Source: Actinoplanes italicus (GTDB lineage Bacteria > Actinomycetota > Actinomycetes > Mycobacteriales > Micromonosporaceae). From it: 64,000 bases of DNA. The translations under genes were made by a program, and so were the position numbers. The stretch's first letter is position 1, and every line of letters begins with the position of its first letter. Below, piece after piece: positions 24,575 through 32,762 of this stretch. Location: the NCBI RefSeq assembly GCF_003001815.1, contig NZ_PVMZ01000001.1, positions 1 through 64,000 on the forward strand, written 5' to 3'. The notes below the pieces were generated by a model. That model worked only from the letters and a program-made list of their open reading frames with translations. It had not been told where the DNA came from and did no database searches.

Positions 24575-25470
24575 CGCCGGGCCGCGGAACGCCGCTGCGC
24601 CTCGTCCAGCCGGCCCAGCCGGGCCTCCACCACGGCCGGGCGGGGCCGGCGGTCGACCAGCAGCCAGCCCAGACCACGGACCGCGTCGACCGCACCGAGC
24701 AGCGAGGTGCGGTCCCGCGGGACGGTCCGGGCCAGGAACATCGTGCGTCGTACGGCCGGGCCGAGCGGCCGGCGCAGCCAGGTGAACCAGAGCGTGTTGC
24801 GCAGCCCGACCCGCCGCCGGTGGGTGCTGTCGCGCACCTTCGAAGCCCGGTGGTGGACGGTCAGGTCGTCCAGGTAGCACAGTTCCCAGCCGGCCGCGAT
24901 CAGGTCGGTGGCCAGCAACTCCTCCTCGCCGCCGAGCCACAGTCGCTCGCTGAAGCCACCGGCCGCCTCGAACGCGTCCCGGCGTACCACCGAGGCGCCG
25001 GCCAGGAAACTGCCCAGCGCCGGTCCCGGCAGCCAGTCCGGGGCCGGCACTGGAGACTCGCGCAACTCGGCCACGATCGGATCCTCGGCACCGGACGGCT
25101 CCACCACGATCCGGGCGTTGACCAGGGCCAGCCTCGGATGGGCGTCGAGGACGTCGGCGGCGCGGGCCAGGGAGCCGGGGGTCCACCAGGTGTCGTCGTC
25201 GCAGAAGGCCACGTACGGGGTGCGCGTACGGCGTACACCCAGATTGCGACCGACCGCCCCGAGGTTCTCGCCGAGGGCGACCACCTCGATGTCCGGGAAC
25301 CGCGCCCGGACCGCGTCCGCCGTGCCGTCGGCCGAACCGTTGTCGACCAGCACCACGTGCGGCCGTTCCGGCAGTTCGCGCAACCGGCCGACGCAGTCCA
25401 GCGCCTCGTCGCGCCGCTGCCAGGTGATGACGACGACGCTCACTCGTGGGTCCCCCATGGCGGGCCGCAT
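24562..25470 (-). CDS. Family 2 glycosyltransferase
   Basis: This is a GT-A fold transferase of about 302 residues. VSVVVITWQRRDEAL opens the nucleotide-binding domain, NLGAVGRNLGVRR and FCDDDTWW give the DxD metal site, and GGFSERLWLGGEEELLATDL carries the acceptor-side ED motif. No membrane segment is obvious. The start could be ATG 25470 or ATG 25458 (MGDPRVSV), and neither has a clear ribosome binding site. The gene is divergent from the SDR gene. Sugar donor and acceptor are unknown. Confidence 0.85.
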   Translation of the reverse strand: MRPAMGDPRVSVVVITWQRRDEALDCVGRLRELPERPHVVLVDNGSADGTADAVRARFPDIEVVALGENLGAVGRNLGVRRTRTPYVAFCDDDTWWTPGSLARAADVLDAHPRLALVNARIVVEPSGAEDPIVAELRESPVPAPDWLPGPALGSFLAGASVVRRDAFEAAGGFSERLWLGGEEELLATDLIAAGWELCYLDDLTVHHRASKVRDSTHRRRVGLRNTLWFTWLRRPLGPAVRRTMFLARTVPRDRTSLLGAVDAVRGLGWLLVDRRPRPAVVEARLGRLDEAQRRSAARRYVG

Positions 25471-25546
25471 ACCCGGAATCTGGTTATTCGCACGTCTCGC
25501 GGGAAAGCGTTTGGACATCCGATCCCGGCGACCTGGAGGCGATGCC

Positions 25547-26419
25547 GTGAACCCGAGTGACCTGTACCCGAAGCCCGAACTGGACGGCGGCGACCAGCAG
25601 CCACCCGGCCTGACCTCGGCCATGCCGGACCGGCCGGACCACGGCGAGGAGAGCTACCGCGGCAGCGGGAAACTGACCGGCCGCAAGGCCGTGATCACCG
25701 GAGGCGACTCGGGGATCGGCCGGGCGGTCGCCATCGCGTTCGCGCGGGAGGGCGCCGACGTGCTGATCTCCTACCTGCCGGAGGAGGAGTCGGACGCGGA
25801 CGACACCGTGCAGTGGATCGAGAAGGCCGGCCGCAAGGCGGTCAAGGTGCCCGGCGACATCCGCGACGAGGCACACTGCCGGGCGATCATCGAGACGGCG
25901 CGGACCGAGCTCGGCGGCATCGACATCCTGGTCAACAACGCCGCGTACCAGATGGCCCAGCCGGGCGGGATCACCGACATCACCGACGAGCAGTTCGACC
26001 GGGTCATGAAGACGAACCTGTACGCGATGTTCTGGCTCTGCCGGGCCGCCGTGCCGCACATGCCGCCCGGATCGGCGATCCTCAACACCGCGTCGATCCA
26101 GGCGTACCAGTCGTCGAGCCCGCTGCTCGACTACGCCACCACCAAGGGCGGCATCGTCGCCTTCACCAAGGCGCTCGCTGAGGACCTGGCCGAGAAGGGC
26201 GTCCGGGTCAACGCGGTCGCGCCCGGCCCGATCTGGACGCCGCTCATCCCGGCCACCATGCCGGAGAAGAAGGTCGCGTCGTTCGGCGGGGACACCCCGC
26301 TGGGCCGCGCCGGCCAGCCCGCCGAGCTGGCCGCCGCGTACGTCTACTTCGCGAGCCAGGACTCCACTTACACCACCGGTGAGGTGCTCGGCATCACCGG
26401 TGGCAAGCCGGTCAGCTGA
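25547..26419 (+). CDS. Short-chain dehydrogenase/reductase (YhdG/YghA type)
   Basis: The 290-residue oxidoreductase has an N-terminal extension (YPKPELDGGDQQPPGLT) typical of the stress-associated SDR group. TGGDSGIGRAVA is the NAD(P) site, NNAAYQ and the catalytic Ser-Tyr-Lys follow (NTASIQAYQ, then YATTKGG), and it ends with the family signature EVLGITGGKPVS. GTG is the start, with GGAGG nine bases upstream. It is convergent with the next gene, overlapping it by eight bases. Confidence 0.9.
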   Translation: MNPSDLYPKPELDGGDQQPPGLTSAMPDRPDHGEESYRGSGKLTGRKAVITGGDSGIGRAVAIAFAREGADVLISYLPEEESDADDTVQWIEKAGRKAVKVPGDIRDEAHCRAIIETARTELGGIDILVNNAAYQMAQPGGITDITDEQFDRVMKTNLYAMFWLCRAAVPHMPPGSAILNTASIQAYQSSSPLLDYATTKGGIVAFTKALAEDLAEKGVRVNAVAPGPIWTPLIPATMPEKKVASFGGDTPLGRAGQPAELAAAYVYFASQDSTYTTGEVLGITGGKPVS

Positions 26420-27029
26420 ACAGTCCGGCGACCCAGCCGACCGCGTCCATCACCCAGCCGGTCTGGCGCAGGTGAGCGAGCCCGACACCGACGAGGAAGA
26501 GGCCGGCCACCACGTGCGCACCGCGTGCGGTGTGCCGGGGCCGGCCCATCCGCTGCTCGATGACGAGCCGGCCGACCAGGCGCGACAGCGCGAACACACC
26601 GGCCGCGACGATCAGCTCCACCACGAACAGGATGAGCGGGTTCGTCAGGTCGTTGCCGGACGACAGTGCCCAGATGCCCCAGCAGACGAAGGCGAACAGG
26701 CCGGCGGCGCTGCTCCACTCGCCGCCGCGGCGCAGCCGCCGCATGTGCCAGCTCAGGCTGCGCTGCTGACGCTGCTCGTGGTGGTGATCGCCGGGCCAGC
26801 CCGTGCCGGTCGGCTCGTGCTCGGCGCGGAACTGCTCGGTGCGCTGGGTGACCTGGGCGCGGCCCTTGCTGAACGGCGACGAGTCGGGCGCCGGGGCGGG
26901 CCCCGGCGAGGTCGGCGCCGGCCTGTCGGCGGCGTCCTCCGGGGTCGTCTGCCTGGTCGGCTGATCGGCCCACGGATCCTGCGGCGGCATGTCGAGCGTC
27001 CGCTCGGACCACTGCGGTTGCTCCGGCAT
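26412..27029 (-). CDS. Membrane protein with disordered N terminus, unknown
   Basis: The 205-residue product has an acidic, Pro/Gln-rich first half (residues 1-95). Three hydrophobic segments follow: about 113-127 (GLFAFVCWGIWAL), 136-158 (LILFVVELIVAAGVFAL) and 178-195. The ATG at 27029 has GGGGGGAA upstream. An upstream in-frame start is rejected for lack of a binding site. The family was not recognised. It is divergent from the Eis-like gene, with about 98 bases between. Confidence 0.7.
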   Translation of the reverse strand: MPEQPQWSERTLDMPPQDPWADQPTRQTTPEDAADRPAPTSPGPAPAPDSSPFSKGRAQVTQRTEQFRAEHEPTGTGWPGDHHHEQRQQRSLSWHMRRLRRGGEWSSAAGLFAFVCWGIWALSSGNDLTNPLILFVVELIVAAGVFALSRLVGRLVIEQRMGRPRHTARGAHVVAGLFLVGVGLAHLRQTGWVMDAVGWVAGLFS

Positions 27030-27127
27030 CGTTCCCCCCTCGTCCTGCGATCGGACCGGCACAAGTCGAGCGTAGCGAGCGAACAAATCAGTCGCCGCAG
27101 TGCACATCAGTCCGTTACACACAGGCT

Positions 27128-28351
27128 ATGAAGGAAGAGATAGTACTCCGCCCCAGCAACGCCGAAGATTTCCCGGCGATCTGCCGCCTCTACGGAACCG
27201 TCTTCCACGAGGACGTGTCCGGCACCCTCAAGGAGATGGAGGCGGGCGTCTTCGAGGTCGACCGTTCCCTGGTCACCGACGACGCCGGGCTGGTGGTGGG
27301 CCATATCCAGGCCTTCACACGTGACCTCACTGTGCCGGGGGCGGTGATTCCGGCCGCGCACGTCTCCGGGGTCGGTGTGCTACCCACCCACCGCAGGCGC
27401 GGCCTGCTGAACCGGATGATGCACCGTCAGTTGCGCGAGCTCGCGGAGGCGGGCCGGGAGTCGATCGCCGTCCTGTGGGCCAGCGAAACCTCGATCTACC
27501 CCCGATATGGGTACGGCGCGGCCGCGAACCGTCTCGTCTTCAACATCATGAGCCGTGAGGTTCGTCTCCCCGCCCCGCCGGCCGAGCCGTCCGGACGGCT
27601 GCGGATGGCCGAGCCCGGCACGCTGCTTCCCGAGATGACCAAGGTGTACGAGCAGCTGCGCGCCGACCGGATCGGCTGGTCGAGCCGCAACGACCAGTGG
27701 TGGGGGTTCGTCCTGGGCGATCCGGAATCGCATCGGGACGGCGCCACCAAGCGTTACGCGGTGGTGCACGAGGGTCCGGACGGGCCCACCGGATACGCGC
27801 TCTGGCGGGTCAAGGACGACTGGAACAGCCACGGGCCGAACGCCGAGGTGCAGGTCCGCGAGGTGGTCGCCGCCGATCCGGAGACGTATCAGACGCTCTG
27901 GCGCTTCCTTCTCGGCATCGACCTGTCCCGCAGCGTGACCGTCCGCCTGGGTTCCGTCGAGGAACCGCTGCTCCACCTGGTCGACGAGCCGCGGCGCCTC
28001 GGTGCGGGCTTCGCCGACGCGCTGTGGCTGCGGCTGATCGACGTGCCCGCGGCCCTGGCCGCCCGCCGCTACGCCACCGACGTCGACGTGGTCATCGAGG
28101 TCACCGACCCGATCCTGGAGCAGAACACCGGGCGCTGGCGCCTCACCGGCGGGCCCGGCGGCGCGACGTGCACGGCCACCACCGATCCGGCCGACCTGAG
28201 CTGCTCGGTGACCGACCTGGGCGCGGTCTATCTGGGCGGTACGTCGCTGGCCGCGCTCGCCGCCGCCGGCCGGGTCCGGCAGCTCACCGCGAACGATCCG
28301 ACGATCGCGTTCCGCTGGCACCGGCTGCCCAGTCCTACCGAGGTGTACTGA
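27128..28351 (+). CDS. Eis-like GNAT N-acetyltransferase
   Basis: The 407-residue protein has the three-part Eis layout. An N-terminal GNAT domain has the acetyl-CoA loop HVSGVGVLPTHRRRGLLNRMM. A second GNAT-like domain is in the middle, and an SCP2-like domain is at the C terminus (ending IAFRWHRLPSPTEVY). ETSIYPRYGYGAA is a family hallmark. Mycobacterial Eis acetylates aminoglycosides and other amines at several positions. The substrate here is unknown. No ribosome binding site precedes the ATG. Confidence 0.9.
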   Translation: MKEEIVLRPSNAEDFPAICRLYGTVFHEDVSGTLKEMEAGVFEVDRSLVTDDAGLVVGHIQAFTRDLTVPGAVIPAAHVSGVGVLPTHRRRGLLNRMMHRQLRELAEAGRESIAVLWASETSIYPRYGYGAAANRLVFNIMSREVRLPAPPAEPSGRLRMAEPGTLLPEMTKVYEQLRADRIGWSSRNDQWWGFVLGDPESHRDGATKRYAVVHEGPDGPTGYALWRVKDDWNSHGPNAEVQVREVVAADPETYQTLWRFLLGIDLSRSVTVRLGSVEEPLLHLVDEPRRLGAGFADALWLRLIDVPAALAARRYATDVDVVIEVTDPILEQNTGRWRLTGGPGGATCTATTDPADLSCSVTDLGAVYLGGTSLAALAAAGRVRQLTANDPTIAFRWHRLPSPTEVY

Positions 28352-28381
28352 GCCGGCCGTCGCGGCGGTACCGTCGGCAGC

Positions 28382-28951
28382 ATGGGCCAGCCCGAACGCC
28401 GACGCCGCCGCGTACGTCCCTCGTCGTCGGCGCCCGCCGACGCGCCCGCCGCTCCCGTGCCCGGCCCGCCGCCGTCTGCGCCGCCGGTCCCGGCACCGCC
28501 ACCGGCTCCGGCTCCGGCTCCAGCTCCCAAGCCACCCACGCCCGGTCCCGCGCCTGTTCCCCCAGCGCCCGTTCCCGCGCCGCCCGCATCCGGGCCGCCC
28601 ATTCCCGCGCCGCCCGCATCCGGGCCGCCCGTTCCCACACCGCCCGCTTCCGGGCCGCCGGCCGTGGTGACGCCCGACAGCGACGGCTCGCCTGCCGCCG
28701 AGCGTTCGACCGGCCGGCCCACCCGCGGTGGCATGCCGAAGCGTTCCGGCGCTCCGGGGTCCGAGGACCGGGAGTCCGAACGGGGGCTGCGCGGGCTGGT
28801 CGGCTCGGGGTCGTCACAGGTCAGCGTGGGCGCCGCGCTGCGGGCCCGTGACGCGTCCCGCCCGTCTGACGAGGACCTTGCCGAGGCCGACCGCGATCTG
28901 ACGATCGTGCGGCGCAACTGGCTGCCCCGCGAGGAGCTCCCGCGCCGCTGA
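28382..28951 (+). CDS. Pro/Ala-rich protein with conserved C-terminal part
   Basis: In this 189-residue protein, residues 15-100 are repeats of Pro, Ala, Gly and Ser (PPASGPPxPAPPASGPP), encoded by a roughly 33-base near-repeat. The C-terminal 70 residues are charged and less repetitive (SVGAALRARDASRPSDEDLA, then EADRDLTIVRRNWLPREEL), which looks like a real conserved domain. There is no signal peptide. It lies 30 bases after the Eis-like gene. The family was not recognised. Confidence 0.65.
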   Translation: MGQPERRRRRVRPSSSAPADAPAAPVPGPPPSAPPVPAPPPAPAPAPAPKPPTPGPAPVPPAPVPAPPASGPPIPAPPASGPPVPTPPASGPPAVVTPDSDGSPAAERSTGRPTRGGMPKRSGAPGSEDRESERGLRGLVGSGSSQVSVGAALRARDASRPSDEDLAEADRDLTIVRRNWLPREELPRR

Positions 28952-28955
28952 ACCA

Positions 28956-29017
28956 GATCCGGCTGTGTCGCAAAGGCTGTCTCAAGCTCCGCGAGACAGC
29001 GGTACGACACAGCCGGA
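28956..29017. terminator. Nested inverted repeat between convergent genes
   Basis: The outer arms ATCCGGCTGTGTCG (28956-28969) and CGACACAGCCGGAT (29004-29017) pair perfectly. The inner arms GCTGTCTC and GAGACAGC also pair. It lies just past the Pro-rich gene and could end transcription from both directions. Confidence 0.65.
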
Positions 29018-29038
29018 TCTTCGTGCCTGTGGCAGACC

Positions 29039-29063
29039 CGCTGTCTCAGCGCGGCTGAGACAG
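29039..29063. terminator. Second palindrome sharing the inner arms of the first
   Basis: GCTGTCTCAGC and GCTGAGACAGC pair perfectly around GCG. It is followed by GGTACGGCACAGCCGG, near-identical to the right arm of the preceding repeat. On the minus strand it follows the rpiB stop. Confidence 0.6.
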
Positions 29064-29086
29064 CGGTACGGCACAGCCGGGCTCTT

Positions 29087-29572
29087 TCAGGCGGTGGCTG
29101 AGGGCTCGGGGAGCTCGGGGAGCTCGCGGGCCACCTCGTATTCGGCGAGCTGGCTGATCCGGCGGGCGTGCCGGACATTGCCCGAGAACGACGTCGCGAT
29201 GAAGGCCTCGACGAAGGCGGTGGCCTCGTCCAGCGTGTGCTGGCGGGCGCCGATGGCGATCACGTTGCTGTCGTTGTGCTGGCGGGCCAGCTCGGCGATC
29301 TCGGTCTTCCAGACCAGGGCCGAGCGGACGCCGGGGACCTTGTTCGCGGCGATCTGCTCACCGTTGCCGGAGCCACCGATCACGATGCCGAGCGAGCCCG
29401 GATCGGCGACCACCTTGACACCGGTGTGGAAACAGAACGCCGGGTAGTCGTCCTCGGCGTCGTAGACGTGCGGTCCGACGTCCACCACGTCGTGCCCCTG
29501 CTTGGCCAGGTGGTTCACGAGGTGGTTCTTCAGCTCGAAGCCGGCGTGGTCGGATCCCAGGTAGAGACGCAT
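29087..29572 (-). CDS. rpiB: Ribose-5-phosphate isomerase B
   Basis: The 161-residue enzyme interconverts ribose-5-phosphate and ribulose-5-phosphate in the pentose phosphate pathway. MRLYLGSDHAGFELKNHL, the phosphate loop GGSGNGEQIAANK and RHARRISQLAEYE identify RpiB. Glu72 sits at the catalytic base position, as in the actinobacterial branch that lacks the active-site Cys of Escherichia coli RpiB. It lies 12 bases downstream of the esterase gene and is probably co-transcribed. Confidence 0.93.
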   Translation of the reverse strand: MRLYLGSDHAGFELKNHLVNHLAKQGHDVVDVGPHVYDAEDDYPAFCFHTGVKVVADPGSLGIVIGGSGNGEQIAANKVPGVRSALVWKTEIAELARQHNDSNVIAIGARQHTLDEATAFVEAFIATSFSGNVRHARRISQLAEYEVARELPELPEPSATA

Positions 29573-29584
29573 GAGCGAAGTCTT

Positions 29585-30502
29585 TCAGAAGGTGAGGGCC
29601 GAACGCAGGGCGGACGCCACCTGATCAGCCGCGGCCCGTGCGGCGTCGATCGTGGCCAGCTTGCGGGCGAAGCCGTGGTTCACCCCCATGTAGCGGGTGT
29701 GCACCACGGGCACGCCCGCGGTGATCAGCGCGTCGGCGTAGTCGGCGCCCTCGTCGCGCAGCGCGTCGTACTCCGCGGTGATCACCAGGGTGGGCGGCAT
29801 GCCGGACAGGTCGGCCACCGCCAGCGGCGACACGTCCGGGGTGAGCCGGAGCATCGGATCGGGGACGAACGTCTCCCAGGCCAGCTTCATCGAGGCCCGG
29901 TCCAGGCCGTACTCCCCCACCTCGTCGTACGACTCGGCGGAGGTGAGCGGGTCGAGGGCCGGGTAGACGAGGACCTGGAAGTCGAGCGGGGTGGCCGCGT
30001 CGCGCTGCCGGCGGGCGGTGACGGTGGCGAGCTGGCCGCCCGCGCTGTCGCCGCCGATCGCCAGCCGGGACGGGTCCAGGCCCAGGTCGCCGCCGGACTT
30101 GCGCAGGTACCGCAGGACCGTCTCGGCGTCCTCCAGGGCTGCCGGGTAGACGTGCTCCGGGGCGAGCCGGTAGCCGACCGACACCACGGCGCAGCCGGAC
30201 CGGTCCGCGACCCGGCGGCAGAACCGGTCCACCGTCTCGATGCTGCCGTAACACCAGCCGCCGCCGTGCAGGTAGACGAACACGGGCGCGTTCGCCCTGG
30301 CGGCGTAGAGACGGCACGGCACACCGTCGGCGTCGAAGTCGGCCACCACCGGCAGCGGCAACGCCGGGCCGGTCTCGGCCTCGTTCGCGTCCTCCATCGC
30401 GGCCCGGACCCTGAGCAGCCGCTGATAGGGCTCGGCCGCCAGCTCTTCGGAGGACGGCCGCCGCCTCAGCTCGGCGGCGGCCGTCACCTGCGGGTGCAAC
30501 AT
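29585..30502 (-). CDS. Alpha/beta hydrolase, hormone-sensitive lipase family
   Basis: This is a 305-residue esterase. The HGGGW oxyanion motif (79-83), Ser153 in GDSAGG, the catalytic Asp in EYDALRDEG and the His in NHGFARK are present. There is no signal peptide. The ATG at 30502 overlaps the stop of the DUF1015 gene by one base (TGATG), so it is translationally coupled. Short acyl esters are the likely substrates. Confidence 0.9.
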   Translation of the reverse strand: MLHPQVTAAAELRRRPSSEELAAEPYQRLLRVRAAMEDANEAETGPALPLPVVADFDADGVPCRLYAARANAPVFVYLHGGGWCYGSIETVDRFCRRVADRSGCAVVSVGYRLAPEHVYPAALEDAETVLRYLRKSGGDLGLDPSRLAIGGDSAGGQLATVTARRQRDAATPLDFQVLVYPALDPLTSAESYDEVGEYGLDRASMKLAWETFVPDPMLRLTPDVSPLAVADLSGMPPTLVITAEYDALRDEGADYADALITAGVPVVHTRYMGVNHGFARKLATIDAARAAADQVASALRSALTF

Positions 30503-31698
30503 CAGCGGATGTCGGCCACGACCAGGCCGCCACGGGCCTTCGGGGTGAACCAGGTGCTCTTGCGCGGGAGCTTGAGCCGTTCCAGGTTCACCTCGACGAA
30601 GTCGTCGACGGTCACCGGGGCGATCAGGATCGCCAGCTCGGCACGGCCCGCGTCGACCTCGCCGCGCAGCCACTCGACCGGGTAGTCGCCGCCGATGTAG
30701 GAGATCCGCTTGTCGCCCGGGTCCAGACCCAGCGAGTCGCGCAGCAGCACACGCTCGACCAGGGCGTGGTCCAGGTTCTCCACCGAGGTGCCGGCGGGGT
30801 CGGACGGCAGCGCGATCGCGAAGGTGCGGCCGGAGGCGTACAACTCGATGGTGCCCTTTGGCGGAAGCTGCGCGACGCGCGGCAGCTCGGTGACCGTCGC
30901 GCCGGCCTTGCGGAGCCGCTCGAGAAGCTCGTCGAGTGACGCCGGCAGCTCGCTGACCAGGCGGTTGTAGGGCTGGATGAAGACCGACGCCGGGGTGGTG
31001 ACGACGGCCAGGAAACGCTCGAGGCCGCCGGTCTGCGCCGCCAGGCTGCGGTGGTTGCCGTCGGCGACCACGAGCTCGCCGCCGCCGGCCAGGGCCAGCA
31101 GCCGGTCCTGGAGCTCGCCGGGACCGACCGGCCAGATCGCGTGGGTACGCCCGGCGCTGTCCACGTCGGTGGAGGCGGGCTCGCCCGCGGCGTCGATCGC
31201 CTCGGCCAGCGCGGCGTGCAGTTCCTCACCGCGGCCGGTCTGCAGGAGCAGGACCGGGGAGAGCAGCGCGCCGACGGCCTCCGCCAGGGCGACCCGCTCA
31301 CGGACCTTGCTGATGAAGACGTCCTCGTTGCGGATGACCAGACCGGGCTCGTCGGCGCTGGTGGAGATCTGGCCGGTCTCGACCGTGTTCCACAGGCCGT
31401 AGGCGGGCGCCTCGCCCTGCGCGGTGATGCGGTAGAGCACCACGACGTGCTCGGCTTGCCGGTACTTCTCCTCGGCCTGATCCCGCTGCAGGCGGACGAC
31501 GGCGTCCGGCAGCGACTCGAGGAAGGACTTCCCGAGGGACTCGGGCGCGAGGTGCGGCATCTCGACGGCCAGCGCGCTGTGCGGGTTGGCCTTGATGATG
31601 TCGGTGATTTCGGCGTCGTCGGCGAACTCGTCGTAATTCTGGGCCCCGGTACCTCCGTTGGTGATCCAGGCCAGTTTGATCGGGTGCACGACCGTCAT
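30502..31698 (-). CDS. DUF1015-family protein
   Basis: The 398-residue protein matches the DUF1015 family, known to me as proteins of unknown function often near serine or phosphonate genes. IWPVGPGELQDRLLALAGG, VADGNHRSLAAQ and ISYIGGD are typical of it. The HxxL-like VADGNHR motif suggests a catalytic or nucleotide-related role that has not been assigned. The start at ATG 31698 avoids a 13-residue extension. It is first in the operon with the esterase and rpiB. Confidence 0.82.
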   Translation of the reverse strand: MTVVHPIKLAWITNGGTGAQNYDEFADDAEITDIIKANPHSALAVEMPHLAPESLGKSFLESLPDAVVRLQRDQAEEKYRQAEHVVVLYRITAQGEAPAYGLWNTVETGQISTSADEPGLVIRNEDVFISKVRERVALAEAVGALLSPVLLLQTGRGEELHAALAEAIDAAGEPASTDVDSAGRTHAIWPVGPGELQDRLLALAGGGELVVADGNHRSLAAQTGGLERFLAVVTTPASVFIQPYNRLVSELPASLDELLERLRKAGATVTELPRVAQLPPKGTIELYASGRTFAIALPSDPAGTSVENLDHALVERVLLRDSLGLDPGDKRISYIGGDYPVEWLRGEVDAGRAELAILIAPVTVDDFVEVNLERLKLPRKSTWFTPKARGGLVVADIR

Positions 31699-32024
31699 GG
31701 CAGGCAACTTACCCGGAGTGGGCCCGATGCCTACCAACCGGCATGGCCAGCGGTGACCTGCTCAACTGTGCCGTAGCCAACGAGTTCATCGCTCGTTCGA
31801 TCTGGCTTGCCGTGACGGTAACGGGCGGGGCGAGCATAGAGGCCATATCAGGGGACAAATCAGTCCACACTCCGCGCTGGACGCTGATGCTCGACCCGAC
31901 CGATTCACTTTCCGGCATTACCCGCTCCCGTGTTGGATGAGGTGTACGTCACCTCATCCAACGACGGATCTTCGCGACAGGATCGTGTTTCCGTGCGACC
32001 GCCACCGAACGGCAACGGACTTTC
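31699..32024. other. Gap with a strong bidirectional hairpin
   Basis: No supported gene. GTTGGATGAGGTG (31932-31944) pairs perfectly with CACCTCATCCAAC (31950-31962) around a five-base loop. It lies between the divergent DUF1015 promoter region and the 3' end of the DsbA-like gene, so it is probably the terminator of the latter. Confidence 0.6.
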
Positions 32025-32657
32025 TCAGTCGAAGATCGGGCCCAGATCGCGACTGCGCTTGAGCTCGTAGAAGCCCGGGGTGCCGGCGACCAGCACCACG
32101 CCGTCCCACAGCTTGCCGGCCGCCTCACCCTTCGGTGCCGGGGTGACCACCGGGCCGAAGAAGGCGACGGTCTCGCCCGGGTTCGGGCCCGGCGCGTGGA
32201 TGACCGGGGTGCCGACGTCGGTGCCGACCGGCTTCATGCCGGCGTTGTGGCTCTCGCGCAGCGCCACGTCGCGGGCGTCGGTGTGCGCCGCCTCGGCCAG
32301 GCTCTCGTCGAGGCCGACCTCGGCCAGCGCCTCCGCGTACAGCTTCGGGTCGTCGATCTCGTACTTCTGCAGGTGGATCCGGGTGCCGAGAGCGGTGTAG
32401 AGGTCGCGGAGAACCTCCGGCCCGGCGGCCTCGGCGGCGGCGATGCAGACGCGGACCGGGCCCCAGCCCTTGTCCAGCATCTCCCGGTAACGCTCGGGCA
32501 GTTCGTCTCGGCCCTCATTCAGCACCGAGAGACTCATGACGTTGAAACGGACGTCCAGCGGGCGAACCTTCTCGACCTCCAGCAGCCAGCGGGAGGTCAT
32601 CCAGGCCCACGGGCAGAGCGGGTCGAACCACATGTCGACGGTGCCACGTTCACTCAT
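32025..32657 (-). CDS. DsbA-like protein, mycothiol-dependent nitroreductase (Rv2466c) family
   Basis: The 210-residue thioredoxin-fold protein with an all-helical insertion opens with VDMWFDPLCPWAWMTSRWL. Mycobacterial Rv2466c uses CPWC. Here the second Cys is Ala (CPWA), so a single-Cys, mycothiol-dependent chemistry is expected. The cis-Pro region GTDVGTPVIHAPGPNPG and EVVRPLDVRFNVMSLSVLNE-like text fit the family. The start is ATG 32657 with GGAAGA upstream. Confidence 0.82.
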   Translation of the reverse strand: MSERGTVDMWFDPLCPWAWMTSRWLLEVEKVRPLDVRFNVMSLSVLNEGRDELPERYREMLDKGWGPVRVCIAAAEAAGPEVLRDLYTALGTRIHLQKYEIDDPKLYAEALAEVGLDESLAEAAHTDARDVALRESHNAGMKPVGTDVGTPVIHAPGPNPGETVAFFGPVVTPAPKGEAAGKLWDGVVLVAGTPGFYELKRSRDLGPIFD

Positions 32658-32762
32658 GGCTCGATCTTCCACCTTCGTGCGGGCACGGTCGGGGTGAGTT
32701 ACGTCGCGGTCGCCGCATAGGCTGCGGGTAAAGCAATCAGCTCAGCTCGAAGGAGAGTGCAC

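Noticed and set aside
31743-31940. Small plus-strand frame of about 65 codons in the gap before the DsbA-like gene
   Set aside because: It has no ribosome binding site and no recognisable features, and it runs into the terminator hairpin. A minus-strand frame of similar length covers the same bases.
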